Shown here piece after piece: positions 18,259-26,779 of a DNA stretch of 64,000 nucleotides (position 1 is its first letter; the number at the start of each line of letters is the position of its first letter). Under the pieces are notes generated by a model. That model worked only from the letters and a program-made list of their open reading frames with translations, was not told the origin of the DNA and did not search any database. The DNA comes from a bacterium (GTDB lineage: Bacteria > SZUA-79 > Acidulodesulfobacterales > Acidulodesulfobacteraceae): the NCBI GenBank assembly GCA_003232385.1, contig QIJE01000040.1:16666-80665 (forward strand), given 5' to 3'. The position numbers were made by a program, and so were the translations under genes.

Positions 18259-18987
18259 TTACCTTACCGTAACGATTTTATCAGATTTTATTACACAACT
18301 TAAAACTGCTCCGGAATGTATATTTTTTACTCGTATTATAGAATTCAAAGCGCCTGACTGGAGAGCCACTCCCCTTGTCTCTAAAACCAACCCATAGCTT
18401 TTATATACTATATCCACCTCATCTCCGAAAACTATTACCATTTTTTCTTCTGTATCTTCTTTGGACAGCGTCGAATTTTGCGGGATAACAAATCTTGCCT
18501 CCCTGCCTATCACATATTTTTTGCTCAGGTAATAACCCCCCGATAAGCTCGGAATACTTACATAAGAAATTTTAACGTCGTCTCGTTTTATGATTTGAAA
18601 TTTTCCTATTGTTTGAGAAGCAACCACAACGGGGGCATAAATTTTCGTTTTAAAAGAAACATAAGCTATTCCCTTGACTAAATCGTTTTCTCTATCTAAT
18701 AATTTTACTATTACCGTATGATAACCGGAAAATTCGGGATTATCTATTTTCGACTTCATAAAGTACACCCCTATGTTCTTAACGGGTACGGTAAAAGTAA
18801 AGCCGTTAAAACTGAAATACTTTCTAAATTTTAACCCTATCTCTTTTAGATATGAATTAATCACAAACCTTTTTAATTGCGTATGGTTAGTGCCGCTAAC
18901 GCCCCCCGCAAAAGATGTAGTTACTCCATGAGACGATAATAAACCGGCATATAAAAATAAAAAGGCTAAAATTATTTTTCTCGGCAT
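18259..18987 (-). CDS. flgA: P-ring assembly chaperone FlgA
   Basis: A 242-aa periplasmic protein with a signal peptide (hydrophobic stretch about residues 5-20). The C-terminal SAF-type region is clear: ASQTIGKFQIIKRDDVKI, KYVIGREARFVIPQNSTL and GDEVDIVYKSYGLVLETRGV. FlgA chaperones FlgI. Its place between flgG and flgH supports the call. Confidence 0.88.
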   Translation of the reverse strand: MPRKIILAFLFLYAGLLSSHGVTTSFAGGVSGTNHTQLKRFVINSYLKEIGLKFRKYFSFNGFTFTVPVKNIGVYFMKSKIDNPEFSGYHTVIVKLLDRENDLVKGIAYVSFKTKIYAPVVVASQTIGKFQIIKRDDVKISYVSIPSLSGGYYLSKKYVIGREARFVIPQNSTLSKEDTEEKMVIVFGDEVDIVYKSYGLVLETRGVALQSGALNSIIRVKNIHSGAVLSCVIKSDKIVTVR

Positions 18988-19031
18988 AAATAATCGGCTT
19001 TTATATACTTACATTATTATTTAATATAACC

Positions 19032-19817
19032 TTACGGTATTAAACCGTCCATGACCCGCAGCATCTGATTGGCAACGGTAATGGCCTTGGAATCTATCGT
19101 GTATGCATTTTGAGCCGTTATCATTGATACCATCTGGCCTACTAAATTTACGTTCGACATTTCTAAAAAACCCTGCTGAATAGTCCCTATCCCGTTTGCA
19201 TTCGGCGTTCCTATTTGCGGAACTCCGGAAGCGGATGTTTGCAAATAGAGATTACTGCCTATACTGTTGAGCCCGGCGGGATTGATGAAATTAGCAAGTG
19301 TTACGGTTCCTATTTGAACAGGATCGGTCTGACCCGAAACGGCCGCCGATACCGTACCGTTTTGAGAGATTGTTATAGAGGATGCGTTAGGAGGAACGGT
19401 AATAGGCGGAATAAGCGAGTAACCGTTAGCATCTACCAACTGACCCTGCGAGTTTGTCTGGAAAGTACCGTCTCTGGTATAAGCGGTCTCGCCGTTAGAC
19501 ATATGTACCTGAAAGAATCCCTGACCCGATATTGCTAAATCTAACGGATTAGAAGTTTTTTGGAGGTCTCCCTGCGTAAATTCCTTTTCTATGGAAGATA
19601 TCTTCGTTCCAAGACCAATTTGAATGCCGGTAGGAACCTGCGTATATTCGGACGAATAAGCCCCGGGAGATTTGACCGTCTGATAAAAAAGGTCTTCAAA
19701 ATTAACCCTAGACTCCTTATATCCCGTGGTATTAGTATTCGCAAGATTATTGGAGATATTGTCTATTTCTACTTGTTGGGCCTCCATGCCGGTGGAAGCA
19801 GTCCATAATGCCCTCAT
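19032..19817 (-). CDS. flgG: Flagellar distal rod protein FlgG
   Basis: A 261-aa rod protein. N-terminal motif MRALWTASTGMEAQQVEIDN followed by NNLANTNTTGYK; the segment KTSNPLDLAISGQGFFQV and the C-terminal LVGQMVSMITAQNAYTIDSK are typical. Length is normal. It forms the distal rod spanning the periplasm. It follows flgF by 91 bases in the same operon. Confidence 0.96.
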   Translation of the reverse strand: MRALWTASTGMEAQQVEIDNISNNLANTNTTGYKESRVNFEDLFYQTVKSPGAYSSEYTQVPTGIQIGLGTKISSIEKEFTQGDLQKTSNPLDLAISGQGFFQVHMSNGETAYTRDGTFQTNSQGQLVDANGYSLIPPITVPPNASSITISQNGTVSAAVSGQTDPVQIGTVTLANFINPAGLNSIGSNLYLQTSASGVPQIGTPNANGIGTIQQGFLEMSNVNLVGQMVSMITAQNAYTIDSKAITVANQMLRVMDGLIP

Positions 19818-19908
19818 TTATAATGTCCCCCATGAGAAACGCCGTTATCGTTAAATTAGTTGTCCGGCACATTCCTTTTTAAACGGAACGCCGCCCCGTT
19901 AAACTTCT

Positions 19909-20685
19909 CTAAACCGCAGCACCTACAATGTTTATGGCCGCATTGTTAACGCTGCTATACGATTTTATAAGCTCTATCATATCGTTGTAAACCCGGGAAA
20001 TGTTTATCATTCCCACCATGCTCTTAATCTCGTTAACATTTGACTCTTCAACATAGCCCTGGAGTATATCCGGGTTTTGATTTTTGACAGGGGCGCCGGA
20101 ATCCTTAGTTGCCGAAAACATCGTATCTCCATGCTTAGCCAAATATTCCGAATCTTTAAAGTTAACCGTCAATATCTTCCCTTGGTATATCCCTCTACTC
20201 ATTGTAGAATTCTTTAGATTTATTATACCTGTACGCGTAACCGTAACGTCTGCCCCTTCCTTATTTAAAAATATCGGTTTTTCATCGGTGTCTAGAACGG
20301 GGAAACCGTTTTGATTGACGAGTTCACCGGCTTCGTTCAGCGAGAAGACGCCATTTCTAGTATATTCAATTCCATCCGAGGTCTGAATTGCAAAATATCC
20401 GCTTCCGTTGATCGCCAAATCAAGTCTATTGCCGGTTTTTTTCATCGCACCCTGGGAAGTATTCACATAACTGCCGAGTGTTATAGGATATGCTTTATCT
20501 ACAAACGGTTTTTTACTTTCGGAATTTAAAATAGAAACGGCTTTTTGGGATAAGAACTCTCCAAAAAGCGCATTGCTGCTCTTGTACCCGATAGTATTTA
20601 CATTGGACAAGTTATTTGTAATCATAGACATTTTTTTTTCTTCCGATAAGATTCCGCTTAAAGCTATATAAGAACCGCCGTCCAT
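19909..20685 (-). CDS. flgF: Flagellar proximal rod protein FlgF
   Basis: A 258-aa rod protein from the ATG at 20685. A longer frame opens at 20739, but the extra 18 residues are hydrophobic and unlike the family. The internal start has a good ribosome site (AAAGGGTG) and begins with the expected MDGGSYIALSGILSEEKKMS. Other motifs are NNLSNVNTIGYKSS, GNRLDLAINGSGYFAI and GYVEESNVNEIKSMVGMI. It is the first gene of the ring/junction operon and has a sigma-54 promoter 43 bases upstream. Confidence 0.92.
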   Translation of the reverse strand: MDGGSYIALSGILSEEKKMSMITNNLSNVNTIGYKSSNALFGEFLSQKAVSILNSESKKPFVDKAYPITLGSYVNTSQGAMKKTGNRLDLAINGSGYFAIQTSDGIEYTRNGVFSLNEAGELVNQNGFPVLDTDEKPIFLNKEGADVTVTRTGIINLKNSTMSRGIYQGKILTVNFKDSEYLAKHGDTMFSATKDSGAPVKNQNPDILQGYVEESNVNEIKSMVGMINISRVYNDMIELIKSYSSVNNAAINIVGAAV

Positions 20686-20727
20686 TTGATCACCCTTTAT
20701 ATTATATAGTAAGTATATGATGATTAA

Positions 20728-20743
20728 TGCAATTAACATACCA
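20728..20743 (-). promoter_or_regulatory. Sigma-54 promoter of the flgF operon
   Basis: On the minus strand this reads TGGTAT-GTTAA-TTGCA: GG and GC separated by exactly 10 bases. The -24 box has TGGTA instead of TGGCA; the -12 box is consensus. The flgF ATG is 43 bases downstream. Three other flagellar operons here have the same element. Confidence 0.8.
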
Positions 20744-20910
20744 AAAGCACATGATCAATTTCCGGAATTGCGTTTACCCGTAAAATTACCGCACAGAACG
20801 GAAAGAAATCATATACCTCCTCCCCCTTGAGATATGCGCTATAGGAAAAATTTTCCCATATTATTTTAATTGTGAGGAAAATATGTCTAAGTAAAAAGCT
20901 ATCTTGATAT

Positions 20911-20940
20911 TTGACACTCGACCGTCTTTTCTCTTATAAT
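20911..20940 (+). promoter_or_regulatory. Consensus sigma-70 promoter
   Basis: TTGACA at 20911-20916 and TATAAT at 20935-20940, both perfect, with an 18-base spacer. Transcription would begin near 20947 and read the DsrE-like gene at 20990 and probably the PilZ gene after it. It is one of the best housekeeping promoters in the window. Confidence 0.8.
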
Positions 20941-20989
20941 ATAAAATATTCTTATATTATAAGAAGGTACATAAATATACGAGGGTGCC

Positions 20990-21304
20990 GTGGATAAAAC
21001 GCTGGCGTTCATTATTACAAAAGATAAACATATAAACTATATTGTCGGACTGGTTAGCGCAGCGGCAAAAAAGAATTACGATATTAAGATTTTTATAATG
21101 GATAGAGGAGTATTTCTCACGGAAAACGATAAGTTTATCTCAATTATTAAAAAAAATAATATCGGTAATGTCTCGGTTTGCGAATATTCCTGTAACGTAA
21201 ACGGGGTATCGTCACGGACAAAAGAATTTAATTATGCCTCGCAATTCGAGAACGCAAAAATGATCAACAAACTAAAAAAACACGACCGAATAGTCTTATT
21301 TTAA
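20990..21304 (+). CDS. DsrE/DsrF-like small protein
   Basis: A 104-aa protein starting at GTG 20990, with GAGG placed five bases before it. The pattern FIITKDKHINYIVGLVSAA, then KIFIMDRGVFLT and a following Cys-containing segment (VSVCEYSC), fits the DsrE/DsrF/YchN fold, whose members handle persulfide sulfur in sulfur-metabolising bacteria. Which Cys would be active is unclear and no dsr or tus genes are nearby. Transcribed from its own sigma-70 promoter, with a PilZ gene 101 bases downstream. Fold call moderate, function unknown. Confidence 0.6.
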   Translation: MDKTLAFIITKDKHINYIVGLVSAAAKKNYDIKIFIMDRGVFLTENDKFISIIKKNNIGNVSVCEYSCNVNGVSSRTKEFNYASQFENAKMINKLKKHDRIVLF

Positions 21305-21405
21305 TTCGGATTACACAATTATATAGACATTCCAGAGTATACGTTTATCGTTTTGGCGTCGGATTTGTTTTCGGACATACGATATAAAAAGACCTTAAGG
21401 AAATT

Positions 21406-22125
21406 ATGTTCGAAATAAAAAAATTAAAAGAAAATCCCAATATTAAAATATATTCAAAAAAGCATGAAATTCATGCTATACTAAAAAATTTCGCCAATCA
21501 AAAAAAACCTATCGTCATAATCCCAATTCCTTTTAGCGAAGAATATTTCACGAATATTATTGAAGTAAACAACGATTATATAGTTATTGATTCTATAATT
21601 CCCAAGGTAGGCAATATAAAACTCGCGGAATCATCTTACATTAAGGCCGTTTTTAAATTTAACAACAACGAACATTATTTTATTTCAAAATTATACGACT
21701 ATAAAAAATATAAAGAATACTTCGTTTTCTATATTTATAAGCCAATTGAAATATTATCATTAGAAAAAAGAAAATTTTTCAGAATAGAGCCGTCTGTAAA
21801 CAGACCGGTTAGATTGTCTTTTTTATTAGACGATAAATATTATGACACAAAGATGTTTGATCTTTCCGGAGAAGGATTTTCTTTTCTGCTTAAATTTCCG
21901 TTAGAAAAACACACCGTTTTAGAAGAGGTGAAAATTAAGTTTCCCGACGAGTTACCTGAAATTATGATACGGGCGGAAATAAGATCGATAATAAAATTAG
22001 ATAACCTGAAATATAAAATCGGCACTCAAGCTATTAATTTAAAACCAAAGGCTCAAGACATCATGTTTAGATATATATTTAAAAGGCAGAGGGAGATAGT
22101 TGCTTTTATGAAGGGTTCCGTTTAA
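21406..22125 (+). CDS. YcgR-like flagellar brake protein with PilZ domain
   Basis: A 239-aa cytoplasmic protein. An N-terminal YcgR-type beta domain occupies about residues 1-115. The C-terminal PilZ domain carries both c-di-GMP-binding motifs: RKFFR at 122-126 and DLSGEG at 152-157. Bound to c-di-GMP, such proteins act on FliG/MotA or FliM to slow or bias the motor. Its end overlaps the convergent flhX-like gene by 20 bases. Together with the GGDEF and HDOD genes it points to c-di-GMP control of motility. Confidence 0.82.
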   Translation: MFEIKKLKENPNIKIYSKKHEIHAILKNFANQKKPIVIIPIPFSEEYFTNIIEVNNDYIVIDSIIPKVGNIKLAESSYIKAVFKFNNNEHYFISKLYDYKKYKEYFVFYIYKPIEILSLEKRKFFRIEPSVNRPVRLSFLLDDKYYDTKMFDLSGEGFSFLLKFPLEKHTVLEEVKIKFPDELPEIMIRAEIRSIIKLDNLKYKIGTQAINLKPKAQDIMFRYIFKRQREIVAFMKGSV

Positions 22126-22423
22126 GTCGAAAATTCCGTGAATCTCCGGCGGCTTTCTCGTTTACTTTCCAAAGAAATGCAAAAATTTTAGAAACGGCCT
22201 TGTAAAGCTCCGGCGGAATTTCGTCGTAAATATCTAATCTATCAAGCACGTCTGCCAATATCTTATTTTCCATTACAGGTATATTTTCTTTTTTTGCTAT
22301 TTCTATTATTTTTTCGGCAACCTTACCCTTGCCTTTTGCGATTAATACGGGAGCGCTATTTTTTTCTCCGTCATATTTCAGGGCGGACGCTTTAATATTT
22401 TTGCCTGTTTTAGACTCTTTCAT
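22106..22423 (-). CDS. FlhB C-terminal-domain homologue (FlhX-like)
   Basis: A 105-aa protein that aligns with the part of FlhB after its NPTH cleavage site: ALKYDGEKNSAPVLIAKG, ENIPVMENKILADVL and EIPPELYKAVSKIFAFLWKVN. The full FlhB at 37370 has the matching ALRYDGKKHNAPVLLVKG. Free-standing copies (FlhX, YlqH) are known and can replace the cleaved FlhB C-domain in the export switch. It has no membrane segment. It overlaps the FliK-like gene by 14 bases, so the pair is coupled, which fits a shared job in export-substrate switching. Confidence 0.85.
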   Translation of the reverse strand: MKESKTGKNIKASALKYDGEKNSAPVLIAKGKGKVAEKIIEIAKKENIPVMENKILADVLDRLDIYDEIPPELYKAVSKIFAFLWKVNEKAAGDSRNFRLKRNPS

Positions 22424-23276
22424 TTATTATCTTACCGTCGGAAAATACATTATAGCGGGTATCGCCGTTTAAATTATCTCCGTCATTTTTGAAGGACACG
22501 TCTTTAAGGCTTACCCCTTCTAACGACATAATTTCCTTAAATAAATTTAAATTTCTGCCTATTAATTTCTTTGCGGCATTAGAGCAATTTTGAAAATTTA
22601 CGCTCAAAGATTTGTTAAAAAAATATGAGAATAATTTGACGTTGCCTAACGGAAATAAATTTACTTCAAGCATGAACATATATGCTTTTCTCCCTGCATT
22701 TAAAAACGGTTTATTACCCTGTCCGTCTTTAAAAATATGGGAGGAATTAGAATTAGACGACGTTAAAATAACAGAACCTGCACCGGCGCCGTAATTAAAA
22801 TTAACGTGAATAAATAAAAAATTGCCCTTTACGGAAACGGTTAAGCTTTGATCGCTTATATTCAAATCTGAGGTAAAAAGGGATTTTAAATTCGTTTCTA
22901 TGGAATTTGAATAAATTTCATTATATAAATCAAGTGCTTTTTGCATGTCCTTATTGTTTAAATCATTTAATATCTTAAAAATTATTTTGCCGTTATCATC
23001 AACGCTTGCAAGACGAAGACTAACCGGCATGCTAAAACCGTCGTCGAAAGTTTTTCTCAGTACAAATTCGTTACGAAGGTCATCCGGGATGTCCGCCTTA
23101 AATAATTTGCCGTTTAGACTGAACGTTCCGCTTAAAGAGTTTTCCGTCCCTATCAGGTTTGCTTCTATCATATCGCCCGAATTTACGATATCCAAAAGGG
23201 AAGCGGTCATTTTATCTTTGAATATTGCCGATATATTGTCGGGGGAAAAAAGTAAGGGATTAATGCCGCGGTTCAT
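22410..23276 (-). CDS. Second FliK-like protein (hook-length control-like)
   Basis: A 288-aa protein. The C-terminal 90 residues resemble the FliK substrate-switch domain: a membrane-free LEVNLFPLGNVKLFSYFF, strand SLSVNFQNCSNAA, then a helix and LEGVSLKDVSF. The N-terminal part is not recognised. The canonical fliK lies at 44979, so this would be a paralogue. The coupled FlhB C-domain gene immediately downstream supports a switching role, because FliK acts on that domain of FlhB. Confidence is moderate, as FliK proteins diverge widely. Confidence 0.6.
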   Translation of the reverse strand: MNRGINPLLFSPDNISAIFKDKMTASLLDIVNSGDMIEANLIGTENSLSGTFSLNGKLFKADIPDDLRNEFVLRKTFDDGFSMPVSLRLASVDDNGKIIFKILNDLNNKDMQKALDLYNEIYSNSIETNLKSLFTSDLNISDQSLTVSVKGNFLFIHVNFNYGAGAGSVILTSSNSNSSHIFKDGQGNKPFLNAGRKAYMFMLEVNLFPLGNVKLFSYFFNKSLSVNFQNCSNAAKKLIGRNLNLFKEIMSLEGVSLKDVSFKNDGDNLNGDTRYNVFSDGKIINERV

Positions 23277-23551
23277 AAGATTAAATCCACGTGAGAGGGA
23301 TTTTCTTCTTCTTCTTTTTCTTCTTCTTTTTTTTCTTTTTCTTTTTCTTTTGGTTTTTCTTTTTCGTCATTAACCGGCTCTAATACTTCGCTCAATTCTA
23401 TTACAATGTTTTTCTGCATTTTATTGGTATTCTCCATTTTTTCACGAGCTATATTGCCGGAATTTACCGCTAAAGCATGAGAAGACGATGCTATCTTTTC
23501 AATAGACGATAAATTTGAAATAATTTGTTGAATCTCAACTAAATCCATCAT
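23273..23551 (-). CDS. Small protein with Lys/Glu-rich tail
   Basis: A 92-aa protein of unknown function. Residues 1-55 form a helical region (DLVEIQQIISNLSSIEKIA). Residues 60-85 are a nearly pure Lys/Glu tract, encoded by a CTT/CTTTTT-rich simple repeat at about 23300-23370 on the plus strand. It overlaps both neighbours by four bases (parP-like upstream, FliK-like downstream), so it is translated as part of the chain. The repeat could be prone to slippage. Confidence 0.6.
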   Translation of the reverse strand: MMDLVEIQQIISNLSSIEKIASSSHALAVNSGNIAREKMENTNKMQKNIVIELSEVLEPVNDEKEKPKEKEKEKKEEEKEEEENPSHVDLIL

Positions 23552-24258
23552 GACGTTAAATAATTAAAGACACTTTCTATGTCTATTATGGAATAAATTT
23601 TTTTCTCTTCATCTCGAAAAACATCTAAAAGTATGCTATTAGATTTTTTAAATTTAAACGTTGACGAAGAAATAAGGTGCTTATTCTTAATTTTCATTAT
23701 GTTATTTATGCGATCTACGGATAAACCGAAAAATTTATTCTTATAAATACATATTATAGTATAGCTAAGCGTAGCTTTAACACTGATATGCATAGAGACT
23801 ATCATAGAGAAATCGTAAATAGGCACCATTCTATTGCGATATGAAATTACTCCGAGATGCCCCTGTTTTTTAGAAAAGATACTAACCGGCTTTTTATATT
23901 TTATAATCTCGTTAATACTTAACGCCGGCAAAGCATAAAGAGAATCTCCAGAGACAAAAGTAAAGTAACCGATCTCTTTTTCACCGTCTATTTTAGTCGT
24001 AACCGCAGAAACAGAGCTAATTATCCGAACTATATCCTGCCGAGGCTCTAAAGACAAATCGGGCTTGGAAACGGCATGGACCGAGGCTTCCGGAGTTAAT
24101 AAATTTTCTACGGGGTAAACGAGCGCACGTGTCAACTTTTCCGCTTCAGGAGATTCTTCGATCTTTTCAGATAAAAGACCGTCTATCCATGGAGTTACTA
24201 TATCTGAACCTACCGCTTTTAAATCATTTAAATCATATAACTTAAAGGTTTCGTTCAT
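23548..24258 (-). CDS. CheW-like protein with N-terminal extension, ParP-like
   Basis: A 236-aa protein. Residues about 97-236 form a CheW-type domain (IGYFTFVSGDSLYALPALSI, HLGVISYRNRMVPIYDF, KNKFFGLSVDRINNIMKI). Residues 1-95 are an acidic extension of unknown structure. It overlaps the ParA-like gene by four bases (ATGA). In Vibrio the che operon order cheA-cheB-parC-parP-cheW is known: ParP has an N-terminal part that binds ParC and a C-terminal CheW-like domain that joins the chemoreceptor array. Architecture and order here suggest the same role. It could also be just a second CheW. Confidence 0.7.
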   Translation of the reverse strand: MNETFKLYDLNDLKAVGSDIVTPWIDGLLSEKIEESPEAEKLTRALVYPVENLLTPEASVHAVSKPDLSLEPRQDIVRIISSVSAVTTKIDGEKEIGYFTFVSGDSLYALPALSINEIIKYKKPVSIFSKKQGHLGVISYRNRMVPIYDFSMIVSMHISVKATLSYTIICIYKNKFFGLSVDRINNIMKIKNKHLISSSTFKFKKSNSILLDVFRDEEKKIYSIIDIESVFNYLTS

Positions 24259-25064
24259 TTTTTATTCCCCTCATTATCTCCGCCGTCCAAACCGTTAATT
24301 ATTTCACGGGCTACTTCAATATAGTCCAAAGCCCCTCTAGAATTAATGTCTATATAGGTAAGCGGTTTTTTTATCAAACTCGCATCCCTAAACTTCGTGT
24401 CTATATTAATTAAACCGCTAAAATGATTATTTCTATACTTATTCTTAAAGTAATCCGCCGACTTAAGCGACGAATTAGTCCTTCTATCGAACATGGTGAT
24501 TAAGAGCCTGTACGTACATTTGGTATTTAACGCTTTTTCTATTTTAGTTATAGTAGAGAGCAACAAATCAACACCCCTCGCCGATAAAAAATCCGCCATA
24601 ACCGGAATAATAATTTCATCGCTCGCTGCAACGGCACTAATAAGAAGTACACTCAATGCAGGAGACGAATCTATTATTATATAATCGTAACTATTTTTAA
24701 AAAACTTTAATTTTTCTCTTAGTTTTAACCCTCCGCCCTTAGAAATCGATAGTTCCGCTTCTATTCTGGCTAAGTTAATATTTGAAGGGAGCAGGTCTAT
24801 GCATCCCCCGTTTTTAAGCCTATATTTATTTATAATAGCATCGGCAGGATTAAAAGAATCGGATGTCATCAGATCGCCAACATAACATTCCAATTTTTCG
24901 GGCTCTACGGCGAGATGACTGGTAAGGCTTGCCTGAGGGTCCAAGTCTATCAAGAGAACCCTGAACCCAAAAACAGAAAGGGAACTACCGAGGGTAATTA
25001 CTGTAGTTGTTTTGCCTACGCCTCCTTTTTGGTTTGCGGTCGTAAAAATATACGGGGCTTTCAT
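24255..25064 (-). CDS. ParA/MinD-type ATPase, ParC-like
   Basis: A 269-aa ATPase with the deviant Walker A KGGVGKTT at residues 13-20, LLIDLDPQASLTSHL (Walker A') and YIIIDSSPALSVLLISA (Walker B). This is the Soj/ParA class, not FlhG, which is separately encoded at 33219. No parB or parS is seen. It sits between cheW and the ParP-like gene, where ParC (polar positioning of chemoreceptor arrays) is found in vibrios and pseudomonads. I infer that role from context. Confidence 0.8.
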   Translation of the reverse strand: MKAPYIFTTANQKGGVGKTTTVITLGSSLSVFGFRVLLIDLDPQASLTSHLAVEPEKLECYVGDLMTSDSFNPADAIINKYRLKNGGCIDLLPSNINLARIEAELSISKGGGLKLREKLKFFKNSYDYIIIDSSPALSVLLISAVAASDEIIIPVMADFLSARGVDLLLSTITKIEKALNTKCTYRLLITMFDRRTNSSLKSADYFKNKYRNNHFSGLINIDTKFRDASLIKKPLTYIDINSRGALDYIEVAREIINGLDGGDNEGNKK

Positions 25065-25067
25065 AAA

Positions 25068-25583
25068 TCACTTCATTATACCTTCTATAAGCTTGTGCTC
25101 TCCTGTCGTAAATATTTTATCGATATCTAAAAGTATTATAAGCCTTTCGTCCAATTTGCCTACGCCTTTGATATAATCAGAATCTAAACCGGCAATTAAA
25201 GGTGGCGGAGGCTGAATAGTCGATGAATTAATTCTTAAGACCTCGGAGACACTGTCGACAATAAGACCTATGATTTTATTCATTATATTTACCACGATAA
25301 CCCTGGCATCCTTTGTTGCTTCTTTGATACTAAGGTGAAATTTCTTTCTTATATCCACTATAGGAATAACCCTGCCTCTCAGGTTGATAACACCTTCTAC
25401 AAAATCCGGCGCCTTAGGAATCTTAGTTATTTCGACGATTCTATTTATTTCCTGAACCTTCAAAATATCCAAAGCGAACTCTTCGTTGCCTAATTTAAAG
25501 GTGACAAGTTGGACTATTTCGTCGACTTCGGAACTTACTGCACTGTTATTTTGAACTCCGGTTTCCTTAATAGCGACCTCCAT
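25068..25583 (-). CDS. cheW: Chemotaxis coupling protein CheW
   Basis: A 171-aa single-domain CheW that links receptors to CheA. Typical blocks are LVTFKLGNEEFALDILKVQE, GVINLRGRVIPIVDIRKKF and GLIVDSVSEVLRI. About 25 N-terminal residues precede the domain. It has a good upstream ribosome site (GGAGG). It lies between cheB and the ParA-like gene. Confidence 0.94.
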   Translation of the reverse strand: MEVAIKETGVQNNSAVSSEVDEIVQLVTFKLGNEEFALDILKVQEINRIVEITKIPKAPDFVEGVINLRGRVIPIVDIRKKFHLSIKEATKDARVIVVNIMNKIIGLIVDSVSEVLRINSSTIQPPPPLIAGLDSDYIKGVGKLDERLIILLDIDKIFTTGEHKLIEGIMK

Positions 25584-25637
25584 AAATTTCCTCCAAGAAT
25601 GAGATGAATAAGACCGTATATATTATATATAAAAAAA

Positions 25638-26693
25638 CTAACCCATAATTTCCTTTATTATTTCACTGCCTATTTTGTACACGGGAAGAACGGTATCCGC
25701 TAAACCTGCATCCACAACCACCTTTGGCATACCGTAAACAACACAGGTAGCCTCATCCTGAGCTATCGTTTTTCCTCCCCCTTCTTTAATCTTTTTCATA
25801 CCCAAAAGTCCATCCGAACCCATTCCGGTCAATATAATTCCAAGAGCCTTCCCCGGATATTCCTTTGCCACCGATTCCATCATGAAGCTGACCGACGGTC
25901 TGTTTATTAGGTCGACAGGCTCATTGGAAAGCGTTATTCTAATACCTTCCCTACCCGCTTTCTCTATGCTGAGATGTTTATCTCCAGGCGATAGATAGGC
26001 TGTCCCCGGCATAATCATTTCGCCTCCGGATGCCTCTATAACATTAATATGAGACATTGAAGATAATCGCTTGGCAAAAGACCCCGTGAATGCCTTAGGC
26101 ATATGTTGGACCATAATTATGGGAACCGGAAAATTTTCCGGAATTTTAGGTATGACATCTTGGAGGGCTCTCGGTCCTCCGGTTGAAGAACCTATTGCAA
26201 CGATATTTATTTTATTTTTACCGTCGGTATTCTCTTCAAGCGATGTCTGTTCCACGGCAGTGATGTCCTCGTACTGCCTGAAAACATACTTTTTTACCGT
26301 AATGGCCCTTATCTTTGAAAGCAGGTCGTCTTTTATTTTTAAGATATTAAGTGATACATTGGAAAGATTTTTAGGGATATAATCAACGGCTCCTATATCA
26401 AGGGCATCTAATGTCCCTTCTGCCCCATCCTCGGTAAGCGAACTTAACATTATCACGGGTAGAGGAAATTTTTCCATAATAATTTTAAGCGCCTTCAGCC
26501 CGTCCATGACGGGCATTTCGATATCCATCGTTACTATGTCCGGTTTTAGGTCTTGAACTTGACTGATTGCATCAAGTCCGTCCTTTGCAAACCCCACTAC
26601 CGTAATATCTTTTTCTCCCTCAAGAAGAGAATTTATGGCCCTCCTCATAAACGGCGAATCATCGACTATTAAAATCCTGATATGCCCTGCCAT
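25638..26693 (-). CDS. cheB: Chemotaxis methylesterase/deamidase CheB
   Basis: A 351-aa two-domain protein. The receiver has VDDSPFMRRAI and phospho-acceptor Asp57 in VTMDIEMP. The C-terminal methylesterase domain has the catalytic Ser in GSSTGGPRAL, His in VQHMP and Asp in GMGSDGLLG. It removes methyl groups from chemoreceptors as part of adaptation. Length is normal. The matching methyltransferase CheR is at 29646. Confidence 0.96.
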   Translation of the reverse strand: MAGHIRILIVDDSPFMRRAINSLLEGEKDITVVGFAKDGLDAISQVQDLKPDIVTMDIEMPVMDGLKALKIIMEKFPLPVIMLSSLTEDGAEGTLDALDIGAVDYIPKNLSNVSLNILKIKDDLLSKIRAITVKKYVFRQYEDITAVEQTSLEENTDGKNKINIVAIGSSTGGPRALQDVIPKIPENFPVPIIMVQHMPKAFTGSFAKRLSSMSHINVIEASGGEMIMPGTAYLSPGDKHLSIEKAGREGIRITLSNEPVDLINRPSVSFMMESVAKEYPGKALGIILTGMGSDGLLGMKKIKEGGGKTIAQDEATCVVYGMPKVVVDAGLADTVLPVYKIGSEIIKEIMG

Positions 26694-26779
26694 AAGATTT
26701 CAAACCCCCCTTTCGTTAATCCCTAATAATGTTAACATAATTTTATTATTCATAACAGTTCGGTTTATCTTAATCTGCA

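Larger units (their letters stand above)
20686..20989. other. Divergent intergenic region (flgF / DsrE-like gene)
   Basis: This 304-base spacer holds a sigma-54 promoter toward flgF (20728-20743) and a sigma-70 promoter toward the DsrE-like gene (20911-20940). Two small dyads are also visible: an imperfect CAATT...AATTG around CCGG at 20756-20770 and GGAAAA-A-TTTTCC at 20844-20856. Either could be a regulator site, but nothing identifies the regulator. No ORF or RNA gene is seen. Confidence 0.6.

Noticed and set aside
18988-19015. Sigma-28-like GCCGATTA on the minus strand just before flgA.
   Set aside because: It lies only about five bases from the flgA ATG, so transcription would begin inside the gene, and the -35 spacing is wrong.
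19818-19908. Possible small gene or promoter between flgF and flgG.
   Set aside because: No ORF, no -24/-12 element and only a weak five-base stem; it is most likely an operon spacer.
21354-21369. Sigma-54-like element before the PilZ gene at 21406 (TGGCGT-CGGAT-TTGT).
   Set aside because: The -12 box has GT instead of the critical GC, and the gene can be read from the sigma-70 promoter at 20911.
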